A stretch of 64,000 nucleotides of DNA from Mixophyes australis (GCA_036250195.1 JAVHZZ010000008.1:9290434-9354433), one strand, 5' to 3'; positions 45,559 through 58,576 are shown, counted from the first letter of the stretch. Notes: generated from the letters alone by a model not told the origin. Numbers and translations: made by a program.

Positions 45559-46427
45559 CCACAGACCGCGGTCTGCAGGCTGACATCTGGTCACCGAGTC
45601 CCGCAGATCACACTGAACAAGGCGGGGCACAAAGATTAGTTCCCTGGCATCCGAGCAGGAGAGGAACATACCCGGCTCGGGAGAGCACATGTCCAGAGTT
45701 GTTCACAATCACTTTGACGGATGTCACCCAAACAGAATTACATTAATCCGCTCTCTGCTGGCGTAATGGGTGTAAATTCGCTGCACTGTCAGATACAGAG
45801 ATTATTATTCTCTGGGGTGTACACTGACTGTGGGACACTCCGACATTCGAGGGATTTAGCTGCAGCACTAAAACTTAGAATATGTGTTTTGTTTGTGAAT
45901 AGGGTTTAATTTAAGTCTGTTAATAGTAAAACCATCTGTCTCCTTACTTAGTTTTAATCTCTATGTTGTTACATGTTAAGTCTGAAACCTCTTGTTTAGT
46001 TGGTGGCTGAAAATGTGAACCTAAAATTTCAGTTGTAAAGTTTGTTCCCATGGGTGTATTTTACCTGTGCGCGGTGGGGGCTGCTGTAACTCCTGATGTC
46101 ACAGACACATTGTCCCTGTGACGCCAGGCATGGACATTGGGGGGCCACTCAGAGCATGATGTGGACAATGGCGGGATTGCTGGAATTATTCTGCAAATGT
46201 ACCGGTTTAGTCCATTTTGTTTCAGGTTGGAGTTTTACCTTTAGCGGTACTGACATAAACAAAATATATTTTTTTGCATCAGTTGTGTATTATGTACTTT
46301 GAGTATTATGAATGCTAATAAAAACCAAACCTGTTATCTTCACATACATCAGATTAAAGGAATGTTACTAAAATATTAGAGACCAGTGGGTATTTCATTA
46401 GATACCCCCTCCCCCCACACACGCTAG
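45559..46427. other. Spacer, CNE-like at 45650-45850
   Basis: No repeat was seen. The block includes aattacattaatccgctctc and is unique-looking. No supported gene. Confidence 0.3.
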
Positions 46428-46594
46428 GGTCCATTCAGAAGCCATTTAACTTACCACTATGTTTTCGGACTGTCAATGGAAACCCGCACAAACACGGGGA
46501 GAACATACATACTACACACAGATAAGGCCATGGTCAGAATCAGACTCATAATGTCAGAGCAGTGAGATAGCAATACTAGCCACTGTGCCACCAT
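46428..46594 (-). repeat. tRNA-like dispersed repeat, minus strand, tail missing
   Basis: Contains the reversed core (acaaacacggggagaacata) and reversed head (tagccactgtgccaccat). It is truncated at the tail side and diverged. Confidence 0.65.
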
Positions 46595-46599
46595 TAGCA

Positions 46600-46904
46600 C
46601 TATCTCTCTATCAGTTGCTTCTATCTATCAATCTGTCTGTCTATCTATCTATCTATCTATCTATCCGTCTTGTATATATTTATCTTGTATCTATCTTCTC
46701 TCTCTCTCTGTCTATCTATCTATCTTGTATCTATTTATCTCTCTCTCTCTGTCTATCTATCTCATATCTATCCATCTTATCTATCTCATCTCTCGCTCTC
46801 TCTCTCTCTGTCACTCTCTCTCTATTATCTATCCATCTTATCTTCTCTCTCTCTAACCTCTCTCTCTCTCCTCTCTATCTCACCTCTCTCTCTCTCTCTA
46901 TATC

Positions 46905-46939
<35 letters not shown>

Positions 46940-47098
46940 GCTCTCTCTCTCTTCTCTCTCTCTCTCTATCTCACCTCTCTCTTCTCTCTATCTCACCTCT
47001 CTCTTCTCTCTATCTCACCTCTCTCTCTCTCTTCTCTCTCTATCTCACCTCTCTCTCTCTCCTCTATCTCACCTCTCTCTCTCTCTTCTCTCTATCTC

Positions 47099-47157
<59 letters not shown>

Positions 47158-47336
47158 TCTCTCTCTTCTCTCTCTCTCTCTATCTCACCTCTCTCTCTCT
47201 CTCTATCTCACCTCTCTCTCTCTCTTCTCTCTCTCTCTATCTCACCTCTCTCTCTCTATCTCACCTCTCTCTCTCTCTCTCTATCTCACCTCTCTCTCTC
47301 CTCTCTCTCTCTATCTCACCTCTCTCTCTATCTCAC

Positions 47337-47369
<33 letters not shown>

Positions 47370-47488
47370 ACCTCTCTCTCTCTATCTCACCTCTCTCTCT
47401 ATCTCACCTCTCTCTCTCCTCTCTCTCTCTATCTATCTCATCTCTCTCTCTCTATCTCACCTCTCTCTCTCTCTCTTCTCTCTATATC

Positions 47489-47530
<42 letters not shown>
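46600..47530 (+). repeat. Long polypyrimidine (CT)n tract with TATCTCAC interspersion
   Basis: Begins as (TCTA)n and (TCTG) mixtures, then about 700 bases of CT repeats broken at irregular intervals by tatctcacc. The two 300-codon frames (Leu/Ser-rich) across it are repeat translations. Confidence 0.95.
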
Positions 47531-48895
47531 AGTACTGACCTCTATTACCTTTATCTGATAATCCATTCAGCACAGTCTGTATAACGGGATTAGGACCCAT
47601 CCAGCGATAGTTTGTGTTTGTTTAGTGCAGTCGGCCCTTTGTCCGCCGGGCCCGGTGCTGTACAGAGCTTCGCCCTCTGTTTACTCTGTATTGATAAATG
47701 AGCAGCTAATTCTACTCACTGCGCACAGAGCACCGGCCTCACCAATGTTCCCATCTGTAGACTGGAGAGGGGGACGTGGGGGACTTGCTGTTTTTCATGG
47801 GAATTTCCAATCTGCAGGAACACAGGATACAGACGTACATTAATTCCCCAGCTCTCATCTTTAGTGGTTTCTTGATGACTGCATGAATAAGTGACAATGT
47901 TGCTTTACAATAAGAGTGTAAGCTCTTTGGATTAGGGGGGCTCTTTCCAGTCATATATTTGAAGTTTCCTTTCTTCCCAATCCGGCATTTATACTATAAG
48001 GCACCAGGTACATTTTGCGGTGTTATCTGAATAATAACACTACACATACATGTATAAACAGCACCAGTGACATCTGTAGGCTCCGCGCAGGTATTACACC
48101 CTTTATTTACATTAAAACAATCAGGAAAAATGCAGATATTTTAATAATGTTCTAGCACCCTGAGTCCTGGCAATCTGCACCCTTGTTTTTTTTTGTTTTA
48201 CAAATTACATTAAGCCTTTAAATGTCAGGTATGTGATTCTAGATCTAGAGCCAGTTTTAGACTGAAGAGAGCTCCAAGGGGAAACATGGGGCATTTATAT
48301 AGGTGGTAATCTATAAATCAGGGAGTAACTTTCCCATCTTCTAAATAAAACAAGACTATTAGATGTCATCTTCGAGTTGTGTTGTCTATATGTCTTTATG
48401 TAGAACTCTACTTTTCTGTGTCTTATCTAATATCAATGTGCATCACTTCTATATCTCTCTAAGTGATGTATTTAAAGGTCCTTGGAATTTGAAGTTCACT
48501 GATTAACTACATATCTATTCTAGGACAATACAGAATAAACCCACTTTTAATTGTCCTTTACCCTCTCACAGTATGTCCGTCCGTGAAGAGAACTTGTTTT
48601 GCTGGGTAATACTTAGTTGTCAGGGCTACTTAGTGACATATAATATTCTGACAGCAAAAAAACCCACATCAATTATTTATTTACAATCGTTAAAAATAGC
48701 AACAAAAAATAAAATCACATGAAAAATAGAAAGCAACAGCTGTCTAATAAAGAACTAAGAACACACCCTCCTGTACTATACACAGAGGTTAGCAGATGTC
48801 CTTAGGCCTGCTCTTTGCCGTCGCAGAGGGTGCAGTAGCAAAGAGCCTCGGAGATTTAAGAAATAGGGCTTCAGCTGTGCATGACAGCATGATCA
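47531..48895. other. Spacer; unique-looking block at 47600-47850
   Basis: No repeat was recognised. The 72-codon frame at 47625-47843 has no domain. Possible conserved non-coding sequence. Confidence 0.3.
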
Positions 48896-49213
48896 GACGG
48901 TGGCTCAGCGGTTAGCACTTCTGCCTCACAGCACTGGGGTCATGAGTTCAATTCCCGACAATGGCCTTATCTGTGTGGAGTTTGTATCTTCTCCCTGTGT
49001 TTGCGTGGGTTTCCTCTGGGTGCTCTGGTTTCTTCCCACACTCCAAAAACATACTAGTATGTTAATTGGATGCTATCAAAATTGACCCTAGTCTTTCTGG
49101 CTGTGTGTGTGTGTTAGGGAAATTAGACTGTAAGCCCCAATGGGGCAGGGACTGATGTGACTTAGTTCTCTGTACAGCGCTGCGGAATCAGTGGCGCTAT
49201 ATAAATAAGTGAT
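48896..49213 (+). repeat. tRNA-like dispersed repeat, complete
   Basis: Head ggtggctcagcggttagca, B-box-like ggtcatgagttcaattcc, core, and tail gtggcgctatataaataagt. Confidence 0.85.
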
Positions 49214-49752
49214 GCTGATTCCTAATTTTGCTATTGAGTCCTCTCGCTGGATTATCGGTTGTTCCTGCGGAGCCTCTAAGGCGGATAACCTGGATAGAAT
49301 CTGCATCCATTCAGTCTATAGACTTCCTGACAAGTTTCTGACAGTATAATCTCCGTGAAGGCCACCAGCCTCCACTACTGTACAGCACTAGAATCAGACC
49401 TGTACTTTCTCTCTTGAATTAACCAATCCACCAAGATACACTCTGGGGAAGCTGAACTCACTAGAAGTCTCGCAGGTTATACCTTTCCTGCAAACAATCA
49501 ATAATGAGTGTCAGAAGTCTTAGGGGGGGCCCCAAGGGTGCTCGGGGGCCACAGGGAAAACACTTTCCTGAAACACTGGCCCTTCATTTCTCCCACGTGG
49601 TGTCATGCACTGCTTAGAATGCCAAGAATGTTACAGAGGAATATTGGGTTATTAAACTGGTCAGTCTCCCTGTTTAGGGGCCACTCAGTGTAGTAGCAGT
49701 AATATGAATCAATGCTTTGTACCGCTGTTTTTACTCATTGCTCACTGACCGC
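49214..49752. other. Unclassified spacer
   Basis: Nothing recognised. Confidence 0.4.
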
Positions 49753-50055
49753 ACGGTGGCTCAGTGGTTAGCATTTCTGCCTCGCAGCGCTGGTGTCATG
49801 AGTTCGAATCCCAACCAGAGCATTATCTGTGTGGAGTTTGTATGTTCTCCCCGTGTTTGTGTGGGTTTCCTCCGGGTGCTCCGGTTTCCTCCCACACTCC
49901 ACAAACATACTGGTAGGTTAATTGGCTGTTGACAAAATTAACCCTAGTGTGCGTGTTAGAGAATTTAGACTGTAAGCTCCAACAGGGCAGGGACTGATGT
50001 GAATGGCAATTATTCTCTGTACAGCGCTGCGGAATTAGAGGCGCTATAAACATGA
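49753..50055 (+). repeat. tRNA-like dispersed repeat, plus strand
   Basis: Head acggtggctcagtggttagc, B-box-like sequence with 'tcatgagttcgaatccc', then core and tail. The tail runs into the long hairpin at 50014-50148. Confidence 0.85.
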
Positions 50056-50148
50056 GCTGTGACGGCATTACACACCAATTTACGTACATTGTAATGCCGT
50101 CACAGCTCATGTTTATAGCGCCACCAATTCTGCAGCGCTGTACAGAGA
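50014..50148. repeat. Long inverted repeat, 58-bp arms and 19-base loop
   Basis: The left arm 50014-50071 (end of the repeat tail plus catgagctgtgacggcatta) and right arm 50091-50148 pair with only three mismatches. The inner 32 bases are perfect. The loop is acaccaatttacgtacatt. Confidence 0.9.
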
Positions 50149-50389
50149 AAATTTGCTAATGGCAACAACAAATATATTTTATTTTTAAGTACTGGAATGT
50201 TTGCTCAATTCGTTTTCAGTCTCTCTTCCTTTTCCTTGTTTGGCTTTGTGGTTTATTGACTAACGAAGTACTAATTAGTACTATCCCACAAGCAACGAAG
50301 CAGACGTTGGCTTGGCTAGCGCAAGTTAAGGCATAGTTCTCTCTTGTGCTGCTCAATACTTAATATATAAGTAGGGTTTGCTGGTCTAT
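50149..50389. other. Unclassified spacer
   Basis: AT-rich, nothing recognised. Confidence 0.4.
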
Positions 50390-50790
50390 TAAGACATATT
50401 CACTGTAAACTTCATTGGAAAATGGTCCTCTGAGGTCTCTCCGTAAATACCCCTCTGTGTGAAATTTACTTAACCATTTAATTTCCCGGACGGATGGAGT
50501 TAATTAGCTTTCCCCCATTCACTCCACTCTCCTTGTCCCGAAAAGCTTTTGCTTTGAATAAACCAGGGCTGTGTTTTGGAAAAAAAAACTCCGATCTGAC
50601 CACTACAAATGGATTTATGTTTCCAGCTGGGCAGTTATTTCATTTCCTCTTGGAAGTCTACAAATGTTGGCACCGTTTGCCATCTGGCCCCCAGCCAAAC
50701 CCACGTAACAGTATCATTAACATGCTGTATTCGGGAGTTCAAGACATTTAATAAAAGATCCATCAGGACTTACTTTTCAGCTTGAATGCT
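50390..50790. promoter_or_regulatory. Candidate conserved non-coding element
   Basis: Repeat-free stretch with gagttaattagctttccc and catttaatttcccgg, and a balanced composition unlike the flanking repeats. The 85-codon frame inside has no motif. Conservation is inferred. Confidence 0.3.
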
Positions 50791-50959
50791 TATTCCTACC
50801 ATAATCTGCAGGAAAGACACATAAAAGACGGCGGTCGCGCTGTGCGTTGTGGTATTTGCAGATTGTGTGACGTGTTGTCCGCCCTTGTCTGAGGTCACAG
50901 GTGGGGATATATTTAACATTTGAGATGTGACTTATAGTGGATATGTCTCCACCATACAG

Positions 50960-51571
50960 CATACTTGCCAACTCTCCCTGAATGTCAGGGAGACTCCCTG
51001 AAATAGGGGTGATCTCCCTCACTCCCTGAAGAGTCTGGCATTCTCCCTGATGCTGAGCCAGTACAAGACGTGGTTGGCATCACCATCTGTGGCATGATGA
51101 CACAGTTCAGAAATTGTGTCCTATGTCCATGTATTGATGCCTATGGAGGTGGCCATTTTCATGGAGACCAAGATGTAATCAAAGACTGACAGGTAAGACA
51201 ACATGACTTCAGTAATGGAGACAGAAATGTAAAAGACACTTCAGTCTCTAGAGATTCATTAGCTGCTTTTCTATAACGCATAGCTGCCTACTCTCCCGGA
51301 ATGTCCGGGAGACTCCCGCATTTCTGGGAGACCTCCCAGGAGAGCAGGGCAACCTCTCGGTTCTTGCCCCCGCAATAGATAAGTGGCGGGGAGCGGGGCT
51401 TAATGGCGCAAATATTGTGTCATATTAGCCCCACCCCTGCTGTATTTGGCCAAAATTGTGACAATCGTTTAGGTGGCGTCGCCAAAATGATGCGATTTGT
51501 CAAGCCCTCCCCCGCACGCCCACCTCCCTCGGGATCTCTCTGAAACCAACGAGGAAAAGTTGGCAAGTATG
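50960..51571 (+). mobile_element. CATACTTGCC-type hAT MITE, long form
   Basis: Ends CATACTTGCC and GGCAAGTATG. The flanks CCATACAG (50952-50959) and TCATACAG (51572-51579) match at seven of eight bases. The interior holds two fold-back blocks and a middle part with 'gtatgtccatgtattgatgc'-like sequence shared with 11881 (inverse) and 56243. Confidence 0.75.
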
Positions 51572-51578
51572 TCATACA

Positions 51579-51747
51579 GCAGCCATATTGTAGACCAATA
51601 TTCAGGGGAACGCAGCCTGTCAATTCACCAGGATCCAACCTCTAGTGATTAGCGGTCATGGTGTGCCTGAGTGATGTCACTAGTTTTCTGGCGCAGTCAT
51701 ATCATGCGTATTGGTTCAGCATCAGTATGGCTGCCTCCTGGCGTGTA
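51579..51747. mobile_element. Fold-back MITE with GGCAGCC-type ends, diverged
   Basis: The left part gcagccatattgtagaccaa mirrors the right part ttggttcagcatcagtatgg plus ctgcctcc. Its left end abuts the hAT MITE. Confidence 0.45.
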
Positions 51748-52094
51748 AAGGACCGCTTCAGTAAGGTGGAGAAGACCGCACCCATTAACCTGACTTGTAC
51801 TGAAGTCATAAGATTATAAAGAGCTACAGAAGCTGCTGGCGCTATATAAATAAATGTTGATGGTGATGAAGATGACAGGTTGCCGGGGGTTACAACCCAT
51901 TTGTGCTGAAACGTACAAATTGTTTAAGGTGGCTCTTGCTGTGTGCGTCCTGCTCCTTAACAAATTAACAACATTACTCACTATCGAAATATTTTAATGT
52001 TATTACAAAAAAATGATTGTAATTTCAAGGTTATTTGTCCGCTTGCAATGGTAAGTTTTCATAAACAGCAATAGCAACTGTCACTTTTGCATGC

Positions 52095-52127
<33 letters not shown>

Positions 52128-52317
52128 ATGTGTGATATTTTTTCCTTGCCTTAACTTTTGCCCACAATTGGCGTCTCACCTCCTTCCCTCTGGATTGTAA
52201 GCTCTTACGGTCAGTGTTCTCCTTACCCTTTGCTCTCGGTTTGTTATAGTATCTACCTCTTTAAAATTGTGCATTGCTCCTTATAATGTTCATGCTTTAT
52301 AAATAATGGAAGATTGT

Positions 52318-52351
<34 letters not shown>

Positions 52352-53246
52352 GGGATAAATTTTATCCAACATAGAGTTGAACAAAAAATAATGTGTCTGA
52401 TAATAATATAAAATATTCATTCTAAAAAAAAATAAAAAAATAAAAACATTGTATTTAGTAAATGGCGCCTGAGGGCGCACCCAATCCAATGCACTAATGT
52501 TATCTGAAGGTGTAAAACCTCTTTAAATCATCTTCAGCCATGAGCAGCATGTTCTGCGGAGCTGGTAGTTGTGGTTAATCATTAGTAATTAGCTTGGGAT
52601 GCAGAGTGATCAGTAGAATATTTGTACATTTTTGTTATACTCAGGGATTAAACCCCCTCCCAGGGCTGTTAGTGAATAACCGCTTCTGATAATATTGAGG
52701 GGAACAGGAAGCGTGGCCTGACAAGCTTGTAGACTGACATTGAACAGAATCAGGAACACTGGGACACACGCTGACTCAAACACCCAGACAATGATTGATT
52801 ACTCCGGCTGGCTGCAGCTACACAGTCATTCACAACACATCCAAACAAGAGCTGGAAAATAAAACCTTCCTTTTAATGGGCTGTGGGAATCTGAATTGGA
52901 CAATTCACCCTTTGGTCAAGAACGGAGGAGAATATGCATACGGAGGCGCCAAATTTCTGTCCGTAGGGTTTTGCGGGGTAGAGAAATGTTTTGCCTGCAA
53001 ACCGAATGTAATCCGAAGAAAGCTTGGTGACTTAGATTAGCGCTGTGACGGTAGCGTCGTTTAAATCACCTGACCCCTGGTATTCTGCACATTTAAGACA
53101 AAGCTCCTGATAAAAGCAGAACTATACTCACGTATTATTATTCTTTCAATATTTCAAGTTGTGGAGCATTTATGTAGCAACTGATACAATTCTAAAATGT
53201 CATTTTTCTAGTACGTGTGCACCAGTATTCAACAATGTAACATTAT
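51748..53246. other. Spacer with small repeats and a unique block
   Basis: A tail-like fragment of a gcgctatataaataaatgtt repeat lies at about 51835-51865, a (TA)n at 52102-52127, a dispersed-repeat-like stretch (tggattgtaagctcttacgg) at 52190-52350 and an (ATA)n at 52319-52351. The block 52750-53050 is repeat-free, with an 81-codon frame lacking any recognised domain. Confidence 0.4.
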
Positions 53247-53790
53247 CATCATCATTTATTTATATAGCGCCAACATATTCCGTATCGCTTTACAATTGGG
53301 GACAAACATAGTAAACTAATAAACAAACTGGGTAAAGCAGACAGAGAGGTGAGAAGACCGCTGCTCGCAAGCTTACAATCGATGGGACAATGGGAGTTTG
53401 ATACATGAGGTTAAGTCTACAATTTGTATTTCGGCCCAGCCAGACTGCAAAGGTAAAAGTGACTCATAAGCTAAATGATCCTGTCACACAACAATGTTGG
53501 TCAGGGGGTGGTTGTCTTGTGTGAAGTTGTGTAACGGGTGGTAATAGGGTAATGTAGTGAGGTTAAGAGGGTGGTTGAGGAATATTATAAGCTTGTCTGA
53601 AGAGGTGGGTTTTCAGAGAATGCTTGAAAGTTTGTAGACCAGGGGAGAGTCTTATTGTGCGAGGGAGAGAATTCCACAGAGTGGGTGCAGCCCGAAAAAA
53701 GTCCTGTAACCGGGAATGGGAGGATGTAATGAGGGTGGATGAGAGACGCAGATCTTGTGCAGAACGGAGTTGCTGAGTTGGGAGATATTA
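53247..53790 (-). repeat. Second dispersed repeat family, long copy
   Basis: Begins atttatatagcgccaacata, ccgtatcgctttacaattgg, gggacaaacatagtaaacta and continues through gtgggttttcagagaatgct and gagagaattccacagagtgg. Shorter relatives at 23853, 43028 and 61386 hold only the first part. Confidence 0.65.
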
Positions 53791-54901
53791 TATATATATA
53801 TATTATTATGTTAGAGATATTCCTGCTGAATAAAGCATTAGTACTCCCATGTGCTCGGTTCAAATGTTATCATCTGAGTACTAAGTAAGTGTCTGCCCAC
53901 GACTGTCCTTTGAGCCAAGGCTTAACTCCCTGGCAATTCAGAGCACAAGATGAGCCAGTAATGAAGACCCCACCTACATACAGACTGTTTTACTCTTGTT
54001 GGAGCTCATCAGTGTAGGATTATCATGGCCACTAGAGACACTATTGCTATGTTGCCTATGACAGATCACTCTCTATAGTATCATGATTCCCTGTGCCGAA
54101 ACACAACCTTTCCCCAAAAAAATTTACATTTTTGAGCCTAAAAAAAGTTGAAGGAATAACGTCCGTATAGAACTAGCGTAGGGCAGATGCGGGATATTTC
54201 TACACATACAAAATACAACAAATAATAGAAGTTAAATCTATAAATTACTCCAATGTGTTTTAAGAAAATGAAAATGAACCCAACTTATACAGCAAATATT
54301 CTGTTTATTTAATATAGAAAAAATGTATTTTGAGCTCAGTCTGTTTGTGAATATATTTTAATGAGAAGATTAATTAATGAGCCGACTGTTCAGCCATCCA
54401 GCTCCAAGAAGTCCCAAGCCTGGAATATGTATTAGTAGCCCCGATTTTCCCAGGATAGTCTCAAAGTTTTTCAGCCCAAAGGGGCGTGACCTTCCAGAAA
54501 GGAGTGGGAGGAGCTCACTTTAAGTGGTCATGGCTTGTATGGATCGCGGTGTGGCCTATTGTGCGGTAGAAATGAATAGGCCTGGGCCTGGCTGACAACC
54601 TTGAAAATGTTGACTTTGCACATTGTCAGGTTGTCGACGCGTTTGTTCGGACAAGCCGCAGCAGCCGTCCAGTCCATCCAACGCAACGACAACCTCACAC
54701 TAAACACAATTTATAGCCAAACTTTTCCAGGATTTTTTACCTGGGGACCCTGAATGTTTTTTTAATGCATTTTTCGGTAGGTCATGATGCCTTTAAAATG
54801 TATAAAACTTGTGGAGGTGTGAATAAGCCTCTGTCACCTAAACTAATATTTTCTATTACAACATAATATTGAAACAGCCTAAACATCATTCTAGATATTG
54901 T
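53791..54901. other. Unclassified spacer
   Basis: Short (TA)n near 53790. AT-rich otherwise. No gene. Confidence 0.4.
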
Positions 54902-55572
54902 GGCCCTGATTCATTAAGACATGCAAAGCACATGTACATCGGGCGTATGTACTTCTGTATTCAACTAGAAGCGGATCTGAAAAAATGTGTCCTGTTGAAT
55001 ACAGGTCTAGGTACGCTCTGCTTGTACGACACTTGCCGAATTAAGATAGACACGATACAATGTTGAATGCGTACAATACATATGTGGAATATAAAGTCAT
55101 AGTAGAACGCACACACAAAACAATTATTCAATTAATGTCACCTATTAATAATATAGAAAAAAACATTTTGCTAGGATGTTATTAATGTCTACTGTACATA
55201 AAATACATTGTTACAGTTGCTTCTGATTGCAAACACATGTTATAGCTGTATACACAGCCGTCATCACTAGTAATCAGCACTTACACCTGACCTGTAGCTG
55301 GAGCAAGTGATACGACTGAAAAACACGTATGATGTCCAAAGCTTGAACGGCTGGAGCTTGGGACGCCCTTACTGTCACTGACTACGTGCCTACACCCCCT
55401 CTCCCCTTTCCACCCATGAAATCGCAGGCTGTCGTTAGTGTCCTTTGCGCTCCGAGATTAATTGGACATTGCTGCGTTCACTGTAGTTTAGTCTATTTCT
55501 GGGTATGCGCAGATCGATTTTACGCAAAATACGGCACGTATCAGCATTCACGTGCCTTAATGAATCAGCTTC
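54902..55572. mobile_element. MITE-like element with CCTGATTCATTAAG ends
   Basis: The left end ccctgattcattaagacatg is the near inverse of the right end cacgtgccttaatgaatcag. The interior has several words with acgta and tgcgc but no supported frame. Confidence 0.5.
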
Positions 55573-56242
55573 TATTTCACCAGCCCTCGCTACACATCTT
55601 TGTCATGTTTAAAGATACCAGCGCAGTTTTATGCAGGGATCACGGAATTGTAGAACAAAGAGATTGTTAGAAAAAAAAAAAAAAAAGAGTTGAACATTTT
55701 TGGGAAGTCAAATATGATAACATGACTGTTATTTCGACAGACTAAACGTTTGGCCTGTTATTTTTTAATAAAAGCCTATGATAAGATCTGTCCATGTCTA
55801 CATTTTGGATTCAAAGCTTTCCTGACTGTACGGAAAAAAAATCTGTGTTGCCACATGTGTTATTAACCCAGCGGGGCGGCATGGCTCCTCGCCCGTTCTC
55901 CTGCCAACCTTGGCTCGCGAACACAAAACACATCACGTGCGACTGAATCTCCACATGTGCAAGGAATGAAGGGGCCAAACTCCTGCCATGCTGACATGTC
56001 TCACAGTCCGAGGCACCAGCTCCATCACCCACTGCGCTGAACAGGGAAAAATCCATATTCTGAGTAGGCCGCAGCAGGGGGTTGACGGATGAGAAGTGAC
56101 TACGTTATAATATCCTGCCTAGGAATGTTTTTCATGTGCGTTAGATGTATATTGGTTCATAAAGTCATGGGAAAATGTTACTTATTATAAATACATTATT
56201 TCCAAACTGTTGCGCAATTTCAACACTAATAATATTCTAACC
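55573..56242. other. Unclassified spacer
   Basis: An A run at 55670-55686. The block 55850-56060 is unique-looking and relatively GC-rich. No supported gene. Confidence 0.4.
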
Positions 56243-56858
56243 CATATTTGTCAACTCTCCCTAAATGTCAGGGAGACTCCCTGAAATAGGGGTGATCTCC
56301 CTCACTCCCTGAAGAGTCTGGCATTCTCCCTGATGCTGAGCCAGTACAAGACGTGGTTGGCTTCACCATCTGTGGCATGATGACACAGTTCAGAAATTGT
56401 GCCCTATGTCCATGTATTGATGCCTATGGAGGTGGCCATTTTCATGGAGACCAAGATCTAATCATAGACTGACAGGTAAGACAACATGACTTCACTAATG
56501 GAGACAGAAATGTAAAACACACTCCAGTGTCTAGAGATTCATTAGCTGCTTTTCTATAATGCATAGTTGTCTACTACTCCCGCATTTCTGGGAGATCTTC
56601 CGGGCTCCCAGGAGAGTGGGGAAACCTCCTAGTTCTCCACCCCCCTCCCCCCCGGCAATAGATAAGTGGTAGTGGGGGGGGGGTCTTAATGACGCAAATA
56701 TCGCATCATCTTAGCCCCGCCCCCTGATGTAATCGGCCAAAATTGTGACAATAGTTTAGGGGGTGGGCAAAAATTATGCGATTCGTCAAGCCCCGCCGAC
56801 GCACACCCACCTCCCCCGTGATCTCCTTGAAGCCAACAAGGAAAAGTTGGCAAGTATG
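56243..56858 (+). mobile_element. CATACTTGCC-type hAT MITE, long form
   Basis: Nearly collinear with 50960-51571. The left terminus is catatttgtcaac and the right gttggcaagtatg. The flanks TTCTAACC and TTCTAATT agree at six of eight positions. Confidence 0.75.
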
Positions 56859-58371
56859 TTCTAATTTATTTATAAGGAGACTAAAGTGCTATCAATTGGC
56901 TGTCACTCGCAGCAGCCAAAGAGTTCTGGGTTTGAAGTACCCTATGGTAATATACAATATGATATGATAATATACTTTAACATCTCTAGAAACACATCCT
57001 GATAATACTTTGTAAGAAACTTGTGATCGGCAGATACATGAAAATAAAATATATGGGATAATATATTCCTTAGTGTAAATTATAAAGATATTAAACGGTA
57101 CCGCAGATTCCTAATGAACACTGAATTAATGACATTAGAACTCACCAATTATAGGCATTAACAGTTTATACAGATATTACGTACAGGATTTTATAAACGT
57201 TGGCATTTCTTTTTGTGTATTATACAGATATTGTTTATTATGTTTTGTTGTTTTTAATGTATCAATTAATCTTGCTTGACATTTTATATGATATATCTAA
57301 GGGAGACTATAAGATAGTAGACTGGTTTAGAGATGTATGGAAGTAATAGACGCATTATGAGAAGTTATAGAAATGTTTTTCTGTAACACCTTGTGGATCT
57401 TATCATCCACTAAAAGGATCGTCAGTCCGTATTGTAAACGTTGTGATGTCTCATCCCAGATACAATGTACATATTTTAAATCCTTCCATTTATTCCACTT
57501 TAGTACAGAAGCTCCAGGCCCTTGTACCTTGTGACATTTGTCTACGTTAGCGGATGTTACAGCAGCCTTGTTTGTGTTATAAACCCTGTACTTCTTGTAA
57601 CTGAATCCCTGTTGGTGGTCTTGGAGAAAAGCCCAAGAGCAGGTTTGCTTGATAATCTATAATGTGGCTGCAATTAGCAGCGGTTTGTCTAGATAAAAAG
57701 ACAGATAATGAAAGTTAATGGGCCCCACGTTAGGGTCAGCCCTGAATTTTCTCCACGTTCAATCAGCCCAAGTGTGGAGCTAACCAACAGCTTTAAATGC
57801 CTTCCTGAAATACGTCTACGGCGTTTTCAGCCCACGTTAAATTTACAGACAGGCACTTGGGCCAGTTAATTAAACATATGACGTAATTTGAACAACTCTA
57901 GCGGCCGGGCGTTTTCTGAGTATAAGTGCCGGGGTCTGGTAATGATCTAAGATGTGCTGTATATTTAAAACCATAGATGCATTTTGCATATTGTGGACTG
58001 CACAGATTTTAAAGGGACTGAGCCCTTAAAAAGGTTCTTTGCCTAATTGTGCCTTGGACAGGGGAATTTATATGCTTGACCTAGTTTTACCTTAATTCCA
58101 AGTACAGACTTTGAGAAATCTTTGACCACGCCCTCAATGACGCCATACCCCACCTTTAGTGATGTCACATATAACCCTTGCCTTAGGACACACCTCCTAA
58201 TTTATAGTAATTAATAGGACTAATAGGATGGCTCTGGCAGGAGGTGAATGGATTATCAGGGAGAGAAGACAAACAATGGAAACTGTACCAAATAGTGCAA
58301 ACTGACTTATTAGCACCATCATATAAACTAGGTAAAACCCTATAAAATAAATATTTTTAGACATTCAAGGC
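56859..58371. other. Spacer with a CNE-like block at 57690-57960
   Basis: AT-rich. The block 57690-57960 is repeat-free and includes gccagttaattaaacatatg and acgtaatttgaac, typical of conserved enhancers by look. No gene. Confidence 0.35.
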
Positions 58372-58455
58372 CTGATTATTTAAGGAGCGTAAATGGGTTT
58401 TTAAAAAAGTGCACAATGCATTCCTTTTGTGTTTGTAAATAAATCAGGCCCTCAT
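58372..58455. mobile_element. Small MITE with GGCCTGATT ends
   Basis: The left aaggcctgattatttaagg and right gtaaataaatcaggccctca are inverses. It is about 84 bases long. Confidence 0.5.
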
Positions 58456-58576
58456 TCTTTATTGCATTCTTTACATTAGACAAATGCAAATGGAAGATAG
58501 AAAATAAGAGGTTAAACTTGCTTTGATGACAAGTTGTATCCATGATCCTTCTGTTGTTAGTTAACATTGCTGAGTG

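Noticed and set aside
46585..47584. Two overlapping plus-strand frames of 317 and 304 codons, Leu/Ser-rich
   Set aside because: They are direct translations of the CT-rich tract. No start context or domain, and composition is fully explained by the repeat.
52795..53040. 81-codon plus frame in unique sequence
   Set aside because: Considered as an exon. No splice sites of quality and no motif. A conserved non-coding element is at least as likely.
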